Source: Sporothrix humicola
Taxonomy: Eukaryota > Ascomycota > Sordariomycetes > Ophiostomatales > Ophiostomataceae
Direction of reading: 5' to 3'
Length of the DNA: 64,000 bases
Assembly: GCA_021396245.1 (NCBI GenBank)
Contig: WNYE01000013.1
Span: 372,001-436,000, forward strand
The notes under the pieces were generated by a model. It did no database searches. It saw only the letters and a list, made by a program, of their open reading frames with translations, and had not been told where the DNA came from. The position numbers and the translations under genes are program-made. Of the stretch, positions 56,518-64,000 are shown piece by piece; within the stretch, counting starts at the first letter, position 1; each line of letters opens with the position of its first letter.

Positions 56518-58008
56518 CTAAAAAGCATACTTCAGCCCTGGCCGCGTCATGCTGACAATCTGGCGCTCTGTAAACTCCTCGACACCGGCCATGCCGCCAA
56601 ACCGGCCGTAGCCGCTGGCACCGCCGATTCCGCCATTGGGCAGCGGCGCCTCCACATAAACAGTCGGACCGTTGACGTGGCAGCTGCCAACACGGACTTG
56701 GCGGGCCAGATCGGCGGCCCGCAGAACGTCTCGTGAAAAGACGGAGCCGCAGAGGGTAAAGTCTGTCTGGTTTGACTGGGCCACGGCATCGGCCTCGTCT
56801 TCAAACTCGTTGATGATGACGACAGGGGCAAAAGTTTCTTGCTGGTACAGGTCCATATCGGCCGAGACGCCCTCGAGAACATGCGGCTTGAGGATGGTGT
56901 TGTTGGGTCCGTGGACCTGGAGATCGCCCGTCAGAGCCTTGGCGCCGCCGTCGACTGCAGACTGCAACAAACCAAGAATGCGTTTGGCCGACGCGGCACA
57001 AAACAGGCCCGAAAGCTGGACGGTTGGGTCCTCCAGGTGGTTGCCGACTTTCAGGGCCTCGACGCGCTGCACAAGTTTTTGTTTGAATTCCGCGGCGACG
57101 GACTTGTGCACAATCACGCGCTCGGTCGACATGCAGATCTGACCGCTGTTGCTCATGGCGCCAAATGTCACGGCGTCGGCGGCGGCGTCCAGGTCGGCGT
57201 CTTCCAGCACAATGACGGCCGCCTTGCCGCCGAGCTCCAGCAGACACCTTTTGATGTGCTTGGCCGACAGGCTGGCGACGATGCCGCCGACGCGGTGGCC
57301 GCCGGTAAAGTTGGTGCGGCTGACCTTGGGGTGCGTAATGGCAAACTCGGTCGACTTGGGCGCGTCGGCCGCGCTCGTCGGCAAGAACTGGAGGACGCCC
57401 TTGGGCAGGCCTGCCTCGACCAAAGCTCTCACCACAAGATACTGCGACTTGGGGCTGTACTCGGACGGCTTGAGGAGGACGGCGTTGCCGCAGATTAGCG
57501 GACAGCAGACAGCCCGAGCCGTCAGCGTAACGGGCATGTTCCACGGGCTAATCGCCAGAACAACACCGACGGCCTCGCGGTTCACCAGGATCGTCGTCCC
57601 CGGCCGGTCTGCCGGCACGATCTCGCCCTTGATGTGCGTCGCCAGCGCCGCGTTCTCACGGAACACGCCCGCCGTACTCATAATGTTGGCCTTGACCCAG
57701 CTGCGCGTCGCCGACACTTCGGCGCTCAGAATATCGACGGCGTCTTTCTCGAGGTAGGACTCCATAATGTCGGCCGCCTTCAACAGAACATTGCGGCGTG
57801 CCGAGGGGCCCAGGCGCGACCACGACTGGTACGCCGTGTAGGCCTCGTCGATGGCTGTGGCATAGTCGGCCGGCGATGCAGATGCGCACTGATACACAAC
57901 CTCGCCAGTCATCGGGTTCATCACCGTGAACGTGTTGCTGCTTTCCGAGGCGACATGCTGGCCGGCGATGAGCAGCTGCTGCGGTTCTGACAAGGCGGGA
58001 TACGACAT
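56518..58008 (-). CDS. NAD(P)-dependent aldehyde dehydrogenase
   Basis: Single exon, 496 residues from the ATG at 58008; the frame is open upstream but without a convincing earlier start. It oxidises aldehydes to carboxylic acids. Conserved elements are SPWNMP (154-159, with Asn157 of the oxyanion site), the FTGG turn at 234-237, the catalytic base Glu258 in LLELGGK, and the nucleophile Cys292 in NSGQICMSTERV. The signature resembles the salicylaldehyde/vanillin dehydrogenase branch, suggesting aromatic or semialdehyde substrates, but this is inferred. Its 3' end converges with the gasdermin-like gene, leaving 90 bases between stops. There is no targeting peptide. Confidence 0.92.
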   Translation of the reverse strand: MSYPALSEPQQLLIAGQHVASESSNTFTVMNPMTGEVVYQCASASPADYATAIDEAYTAYQSWSRLGPSARRNVLLKAADIMESYLEKDAVDILSAEVSATRSWVKANIMSTAGVFRENAALATHIKGEIVPADRPGTTILVNREAVGVVLAISPWNMPVTLTARAVCCPLICGNAVLLKPSEYSPKSQYLVVRALVEAGLPKGVLQFLPTSAADAPKSTEFAITHPKVSRTNFTGGHRVGGIVASLSAKHIKRCLLELGGKAAVIVLEDADLDAAADAVTFGAMSNSGQICMSTERVIVHKSVAAEFKQKLVQRVEALKVGNHLEDPTVQLSGLFCAASAKRILGLLQSAVDGGAKALTGDLQVHGPNNTILKPHVLEGVSADMDLYQQETFAPVVIINEFEDEADAVAQSNQTDFTLCGSVFSRDVLRAADLARQVRVGSCHVNGPTVYVEAPLPNGGIGGASGYGRFGGMAGVEEFTERQIVSMTRPGLKYAF

Positions 58009-59007
58009 TGTGTGTTGTGGGGGTGATGTGATGTCAAGTTGAATAGGGAGAAAATGGAAAAGAGTCGTGTAAGTGGAGGAGGGGGGTAATGGCGATAAGT
58101 CTCGGGTATTTTGTGTTTCTTTTTCTTTTATTACTTTACTTTCTAACCACAGGATTAAGACACCGAGTCGCCTTGTCGATTTGTCCAACGGAGTCGGTAT
58201 TTGGATTACTGTTTGGATTTCTTGTGTTTTCGTGCCAAGTGAAGAAATGACGTTCAGACAGCACTCGCTGTCATTCGGCTTAACGACAAACGCCGATGTA
58301 TGGAGTTACGACATAAGAGTCCTCTCCAGAAAAAGCTCTCCCCTCACTCCGCACTAACAAAGTCATTCTCCAGACTACGACCAGGATTGACAGTTCCGAC
58401 TGCAACCTGCCCCGATCCTCGGGTCTCTGCGTCCGTCGCATCTGACTTACTTTGGAGGTCACATTTTTGCTCACTTTTTCTCAGATTCTTATTTCCACCC
58501 GAGCTGTCGTTTCCGAGCATTCTGGTGTGGCAATAAGTGTAAATGTGGAGGTTTTGGATAAAGCCTCGTAAAACTGGGGAAGACATGCGTGCCAAGGTTG
58601 ACCAAAACAACGGCGCATTTCGGCGGATGCCTGGCTCCGACGACATATCCACATCTCGCAGTTAACGACAACTGGTGAAGATAATGCAGGTGACTGAACT
58701 TTGATAAGATTTTGCAACATGTGATACCATTGAACAATTTTATAATTTTAATTTTCATAGATTTCAGGGAGCACAGCATTAAATTAAATACAATTGTGAT
58801 GGGGATATTCTAACAGACACTGATAATTTATTATTGACAGTCCATAGAAATAAAACTAAACTACCATGGGAACAATGACACTCGAAGAAGAAGTTGGCAT
58901 CAAACCTACATACATTCTGTTAAGGTCTGCGAAGTAAATAGAAGATGAAGTCGAACACCGGAGGGGACAGTCTAAGTATACTGGTAAGGATGAAATGCTT
59001 AGGTTGT
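58009..59007. other. Aldehyde dehydrogenase upstream region
   Basis: Interval with the aldehyde dehydrogenase promoter on the left and an AT-rich part near 58.7-58.9 kb. No coding signal recognised. Confidence 0.5.
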
Positions 59008-59735
59008 TCATTCCTCAAAACAAGAAGACCATGAAACCCCAAGACCGGCACTGGTAGTCAGCGCAAGGTAAGAATACTCGCCTTCAAAGGCTGTGTTACA
59101 AATGAACACATCTTGTCCTGCTTGGCCCGCAGGCCACTCCCCGTCTTTAAAGACAAGGAGCGCCTTAAATTTGGGGAAAACACACACCCAACCGCCACAA
59201 TGACGTGGAAATCTCCATCTCAAAAGCGTCGAGAGCCTCCAGCTGGGGCCCAACAGGTCATTGCGCATGGGCATTCCCACGTGCCATCCCCGGCCGCACA
59301 CGAAGGCGGCCAGAATTTCCACTCCGAGAATATCGGGCGGGATTCCGCCAGAGTTCAGGAACAGACCGTCGAAACGGTATTGCTCGACGAGATTAGCGTC
59401 CCATGTATATATGTACGATAATTGTATAGTAATGATGTTGGGTGTGGGCGGCCCAGCACCAATGAGCTTGGGGTTGCGAACAGGGAATCGGGCGGCACTA
59501 TAATAGCAGGCGAGCATGTTAGAATAGCAACTGATCGAAGGAATATTGTAGAATGGAAAACATACGTTGAAATGGGGCCCTTTCTCTTTTTCTTTTCTTT
59601 TTTGTTCACCGGAAAGAAATGCGAAAGGAAACCGAGACTGTAAAGTTTGGACACGGGGCAAGCCCCGTCCGGCCGGGGTTGGATGCGCAGCCCAAAAAAC
59701 AACAACATCGAGTCGTCGTCCTCGTCGGAGGACAT
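59008..59735 (-). CDS. Possible small orphan protein, two exons
   Basis: A tentative model: minus strand 59735-59566 joined to 59497-59008 across a 68-nt intron with GTATGT donor, a TTCTAACAT branch-like site and TATTATAG acceptor; phase is kept and the product is 219 residues. Exon 1 starts MSSDEDDDSMLLFFGL and ends in a Lys-rich stretch. Exon 2 is Trp/Gly-rich (GWHVGMPMRNDLLGPSWRL, GGWVCVFPKFKALLVFKDG). I recognise no family. Support comes only from the complete splice-signal set and open frames. It could be a decayed gene or chance, and transcripts would decide. Confidence 0.35.
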
Positions 59736-61080
59736 GGAAGACAAGTCTGCGGAGGGGGTGGGATGCTCCCCAAAAGGCGGGGATTCTTGCGTGCAACGCC
59801 ATCGTGGCCAACGGCTGTGGCTAGCCCCGATGCCAGTCACATCAGTATCAAATACTTAAGTTTGCCCGGGGTGCCGAGGCACGTCTATGGTGCTCGGTGC
59901 TCATCTTGTCAACCGGCATCCTGGGCGACCGTCAAGGTCGAGTCGATATAATTTGACATTTCCCACCTGTATATCTATGGTGCTCTGTGCCGGCCGCCCC
60001 TCCTGTCTCCTCAGTGTGGAACGTAATGGAAGTCGAGAAATGGACTGCGAGGTTGTTGACGATAGACGAGGCGACCGGGGGCTAGTCACGCCGATAAACT
60101 TTCTTCCCAAAGTGGTGCCGAGGCCGCGGCAGGAAAAGATACAAATAATTTGTAAAATGAGAAGTGGTAAGGATAAGGGGGATAAAGCAATAATAATGAT
60201 GTCGATCTAAGAATATAACGATAAACGATGGAGACGGTGTCCGAGACACAACACTGGCAATTCCGTGATTATCCAAAGTAAGTGATAAGTGTAGGGGTGG
60301 TGATAAAGGATAAAGGATATTCTAAGAATGGGGGTAAAGATGCTCTTAAAGGTCGAGTCGATACCGGCATAGAAAATGTTGAAGTATCCAAAGGAATATT
60401 CAAGATTGTATATGATGATGTTTTGAAGAAGAGAGGAGAGGGAGAGAAAGAGAAACGAGATCTAAAGAAAAGAAAAGCGAAAGATCTATCACTTCGTGGG
60501 TGCTTTGTTTATTTCCTAGTTCGTTGACACAGTGCTTGTCGCACCTTCCTTACTTGTCACTAACACTAGTCTGGCACGGTGACTGTATTGCGCCTTCCCA
60601 TTCACAGGGCTAGCTAGGTAGCTCTTTCCGCCAATTGCGCGCACCTTCCATCATTGTGTGGCAGCACTTTCCTACTGGGATTGAAGAAACCCACGTGTAG
60701 GAAAGAAGGCCGTTGCAGTCTGATTTCTGCAGGTTTCCAATTAGGCAAACAATGCCATCACCCACCGCCCAAAGAGGTGGTTCCTTCCGCGAGACGGACG
60801 CTCTTTCCGCCAGTTTTGAGCAGCATCTTCCACAGCATCTTCCACAACATCGACGATTGCCATGCACGGGAAGGAGGCGTCTTGCCTCCTGCCAGCCCAT
60901 TCCATTTTCAAAACAAACAAGGCCATCGACTATATTCCCACAATCCTCTTCCTCCACACACCACAAGACGGTCCAAACGCGCTACTCATTGGGGCTTATT
61001 GTTCACATGCTGGTAGGTTATGTCTTTGCACCCACTTCAATTGATTAATTGCGACAGCTAACAATAGGTCGCGGCCCCTC
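59736..61080. other. Intergenic region before the transcription factor stop codon
   Basis: No gene recognised. Mixed composition; the 60.1-60.5 kb part is A/G-rich. It contains the promoter of the tentative orphan gene and the 3' end of the transcription factor gene. Confidence 0.5.
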
Positions 61081-64000
61081 CTACCCGTTCCGCATGATCT
61101 GGTCCATGTCTGGCCAGTCGAGCATCCCCGCGGCCGAGAAGGCACCGTCAATGTCGCCATCGACACTTCCCCCACTGCCAGGAGCCATACCCATTTCCAT
61201 GCCCATGCCCATTCCCAGGAAGGTGTCCATGACCCACTGGTTCTCTTCTGGTTCGCCGTCAAAGAGGGACATGAGGCTAGGCTGGGAAGCCGCGATCTGG
61301 CCAGGCATGGGCATTCCAGAGCTGTGTGGATGACCATGGCCATGACCATAGCCTTGGTCATATCCGCTATACATGTTGACGCCAGGGCTACCAAATGGAG
61401 CTGGTGGAGCTGGCATTGACTGTGACGGGGTCATGAATCGTTGCGAGTCATCTACATGTAGCGACGTTGACAACGACGCAAGTCGAGGGTGTGACGGCGT
61501 GTGTGTTGATGGAGTGTGGAGTGACGCGTTTGCGTGCACTGGCGTATGACGCGGTGATGGTCTTGTGTATGGAGACGGCGATGGATACCCGACACTGTTT
61601 GCACGCGGTGGCGGCATATCTCGGCGGAGGTGAGGTGCTTGACTTGCTGTGTTGTTTGCTGACGCGTTTTCAGTTTGGCCTGCCCTTCTAGAACCTTCTT
61701 CAAACGTGGCCACCACACGAGAGAAACGCTTCATCGTGCTGCACTTGTCGACACGCATCAAGACCTGGCGCGTGCGAACGATCAGCTTACGCAGCTCGGC
61801 ACAATACGAGTCTTCGCCAGAGGCGTCGTTGGCACCGTTCAAGGACCGCAGGATCAGGACCATGGCTGCACAGTACGCATAAAAGACGTCCATGGCAGAT
61901 ATACCGTTGATCAGGCCAAAGGAATCGGCCAGCAGGACGAGCCGACATAGTTGGACGGCGTTCTGGACACAAAGGTCGGCCAGGGCAGGCGGTGTCGACG
62001 CCGTGGATGGTGATGGGTTGTTGTCTCTTGGCACTGAAGGTGCTGTCCTCGAAGCCATGGAATACAGAAGTGAAGATCTTGTTGACAATACAGCAACATA
62101 TCTATACTGCATGTGCAAGACCAGGGCTGCCCTCAATCGTGGGCGGCTTTGCCAAGCTAACATGTTTTTCAGGTTATCTAGGTCAACTGTCGACGACGAC
62201 GGAGACGTGAAGAAGTCCTGGGTGCCATTGGTGGCCTCGGTGATTTGAGGGATGTTGAGGAACCGATAGTCGGACACAGCTGACCGCCAGTCGTCGAGGT
62301 GCTTCATGATCTCACGGGCACTCTTTTCTTGGCGCACCAGGCGACTGCCAGAAGAGCCACCAGACGGGCCCGGCAGACCGACCGTTTTCACCGCTGCAGA
62401 AACACGGGCTTTGGCGAGTATGGTCTGGAGCCTCAAGAGGAGAGTCGATACAGCACCGTCGTCGTCATCGTCGGCACTGCCTCCTCCGTCCAGAATCTCT
62501 GCCCGCGGCGGGACGATCTCAACCTCATTGGAATCATTAACTGACGAGAAAGCAGAGAGGCCCGATGGGCGGCCGAGAGATGACGCCAAAAATTGTTCGA
62601 GGCCAAACAGAGTGCAGAACACGCGCCGCCTCACTTCTCTCTCGACAGGCCTCAGCTGTTCGGCACCGACAGTGCATCGGTGCAGACCCATGGCGAATGC
62701 GGCTCGGGTGGCAGTGCCAACCAGATTCCATGCAGCGTTTCGTTCGTTGTGATTGTGCAGATATAGGGCCAACAACAAAAGAGCACGAATGTTGGGAAGG
62801 GTACACCGAGAGATAAAGTGGGGAAGGAGACGGAAACGAGTGAGAGATACGCAGTGTTTCCGCAGAGCGGCGAGGTCGACGTCATCGTGAGGGACAGATG
62901 ATGCGACAGTGGAAGGTGTTGTGGTCGACTGGTGGCGATGTGGCGGAGGTGCGGTCGACGAGATGGGTGGCGACACGAGCGAGGCAAAGGCGATAATCAT
63001 GTGCAGACAGCCAAGCCATCCCGGATCGGCAGTCGTTGAGTCTGTCCGTGCATTGTTGCGCGGGTGGTAGTACGACTCGCGGCTTTGAGACGACGAGTGA
63101 TGAGGATTCTTGGGAATGTACCGCTCGTACTCTTCTTCGAATGTGCCTCTATGAAACAGAGGGAAGTCCGGATGGACGTGCTTGAAGTACACACGAATCA
63201 AAGCGTCAAGAACATGCCGTGGTGGAAGCTGAGCCACAATCCCCTCGACGTCTTCGGGCTGGATGGTGACATATTCACGGGCAAGTGCCGAGCTGATGGA
63301 CATTGGCGAAGGTCGTTCGTCCATCAAGGGAGTTCCTGTATGATGTTGAGGAGCAGATTCGCCTTCCTGAGAATTGTCGGCCTCCAAAGCCTGAGCGGCA
63401 TCTTCTTCGGTGAAAGTGGTGGTCAACCGTTGGGATGCACGGCCTGGGCCAGTGTATCCATGGTACGTGTTGTTTCGTGAGAGGTTGTCGTGCTGCGAGA
63501 GAAGCAGGAGTCGACGCAGTTGACCAAGGAACTGGAGACTGCCCGACGAGCCGATAAAGTGTTCCTGTCCCGTCGTATCTCTCACAAGACCAATAGCCTC
63601 ACTCGACTCGGTGGATTCGTCTTGTGGGTTGGTCGAAGTCGTGCCGTCTGTCGTTGAGTTGTTCGTGTGATGGGTAGTGCCCGTGTTGTTTGTGTTGACA
63701 GTGTCGGCCGACACAGGCTCTGTGTTGAGGTTGGTGCGCAATCGACTATCGACACTCCCAGGAGTCGAGTGAACAGGGCCATCTGCTACTGACGATGCAC
63801 CCCCGCGTTCACTCTCAACGGCCGTTGTCTGGTCTGAGGTGACCGACTTGGACGGCGTGTTCACCAATTCTTCAAGTGACAGTTTCGTACGGGCATCGCC
63901 GTCGAGGTTGGGCATAGACACTCCCAGCCGTTCGCCCAACTTCAACAGGTCTGGCACAGTGGCAATGGAATCATCTGGGAAGGCGCCACGCACGATGGCC
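61081..64000 (-). CDS. Fungal-specific transcription factor, partial (5' end outside window)
   Basis: The reading frame stays open to the window edge, so the N-terminus, including any Zn2Cys6 DNA-binding cluster, is missing; about 973 residues are present. The fungal-specific transcription factor (middle homology) domain is clear: DALIRVYFKHVHPDFPLFHR near its start, then WLGCLHMIIAFASLV, RALLLLALYLHNHNERNAAW, and AFAMGLHRC with VRRRVFCTLFGLEQFLASSL. The sequence GRPSGLSAFSSVND follows. Flanking regions are Ser/Thr/Asn-rich and disordered. The C-terminal 100 residues are Met/Gly/Pro-rich with GHGHGHPH and GMGMGMEMGM repeats, and end in an acidic stretch typical of activation regions. Target genes cannot be inferred from its neighbours. 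Confidence 0.88.
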   Translation of the reverse strand, partial: AIVRGAFPDDSIATVPDLLKLGERLGVSMPNLDGDARTKLSLEELVNTPSKSVTSDQTTAVESERGGASSVADGPVHSTPGSVDSRLRTNLNTEPVSADTVNTNNTGTTHHTNNSTTDGTTSTNPQDESTESSEAIGLVRDTTGQEHFIGSSGSLQFLGQLRRLLLLSQHDNLSRNNTYHGYTGPGRASQRLTTTFTEEDAAQALEADNSQEGESAPQHHTGTPLMDERPSPMSISSALAREYVTIQPEDVEGIVAQLPPRHVLDALIRVYFKHVHPDFPLFHRGTFEEEYERYIPKNPHHSSSQSRESYYHPRNNARTDSTTADPGWLGCLHMIIAFASLVSPPISSTAPPPHRHQSTTTPSTVASSVPHDDVDLAALRKHCVSLTRFRLLPHFISRCTLPNIRALLLLALYLHNHNERNAAWNLVGTATRAAFAMGLHRCTVGAEQLRPVEREVRRRVFCTLFGLEQFLASSLGRPSGLSAFSSVNDSNEVEIVPPRAEILDGGGSADDDDDGAVSTLLLRLQTILAKARVSAAVKTVGLPGPSGGSSGSRLVRQEKSAREIMKHLDDWRSAVSDYRFLNIPQITEATNGTQDFFTSPSSSTVDLDNLKNMLAWQSRPRLRAALVLHMQYRYVAVLSTRSSLLYSMASRTAPSVPRDNNPSPSTASTPPALADLCVQNAVQLCRLVLLADSFGLINGISAMDVFYAYCAAMVLILRSLNGANDASGEDSYCAELRKLIVRTRQVLMRVDKCSTMKRFSRVVATFEEGSRRAGQTENASANNTASQAPHLRRDMPPPRANSVGYPSPSPYTRPSPRHTPVHANASLHTPSTHTPSHPRLASLSTSLHVDDSQRFMTPSQSMPAPPAPFGSPGVNMYSGYDQGYGHGHGHPHSSGMPMPGQIAASQPSLMSLFDGEPEENQWVMDTFLGMGMGMEMGMAPGSGGSVDGDIDGAFSAAGMLDWPDMDQIMRNG

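Noticed and set aside
44258..58008. Secondary-metabolite cluster (MFS transporter, aldehyde dehydrogenase, nearby transcription factor)
   Set aside because: No core synthase or other tailoring enzyme; the genes between are a cell-death type locus, so the flanking enzymes look unrelated.
1..64000. tRNA, 5S rRNA and CRISPR arrays
   Set aside because: I looked for B-box-like GGTTCGANTCC and its complement, 5S-like blocks and regular direct repeats; only partial, unsupported matches appeared. A tRNAscan or Infernal run would settle it.

Overview
This window is nuclear DNA of a filamentous ascomycete, most likely a Sordariomycete. The coding regions are GC-rich and carry short introns (51-170 nt) with GTAAGT, GTATGT or GTACGT donors. 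Several genes have no intron at all. Upstream leaders are long and pyrimidine-rich on the coding strand. The encoded families are typical of filamentous fungi: a fungal-specific transcription factor, an NLR-like protein with an acuF-type zinc-finger module, and a gasdermin-like protein. The sparse introns and glutamine-rich disordered tails would suit Ophiostomatales, but that placement is a weak inference.

Left part, 1-45.9 kb: conserved housekeeping genes. In order they are a Sec7/PH Arf exchange factor (2.4-7.6 kb, +), the APC/C activator Cdh1/fizzy-related (10.8-13.1 kb, +), the glycerophosphocholine acyltransferase Gpc1 (14.6-16.6 kb, -), cohesin Smc1 (18.2-22.4 kb, +), aspartate kinase (24.1-26.1 kb, +), SRP72 (26.5-28.8 kb, -), an unrecognised basic Ser/Arg-rich protein (29.4-30.7 kb, -), an unrecognised Cys/His plus coiled-coil protein behind a 7.5-kb gene-free stretch (38.2-40.1 kb, +), a zinc alcohol dehydrogenase (41.1-42.1 kb, -) and an MFS transporter (44.3-45.9 kb, +).

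Centre-right, 46.2-56.4 kb: an apparent regulated-cell-death locus of three genes. A 1508-residue NLR-like protein (zinc fingers, NACHT-like core, WD40) is transcribed divergently from a 940-residue protein ending in a complete subtilisin (S8) domain. That gene is followed in tandem by a 292-residue gasdermin-like protein. A gasdermin next to an S8 protease is the layout of the Podospora anserina HET-Q1/HET-Q2 incompatibility system, in which the protease cleaves the gasdermin near its C-terminus and frees a pore-forming fragment. Here the adjacent NLR has lost both Walker A and Walker B residues, so it may be a non-ATP-hydrolysing pseudo-NLR sensor or regulator. This is the most interesting part of the window.

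Right end, 56.5-64 kb: an aldehyde dehydrogenase (-), a possible small orphan gene (-), and the C-terminal 970 or so residues of a fungal-specific transcription factor whose 5' end lies beyond the window. I found no tRNA, rRNA or CRISPR array, and no recognisable transposon.
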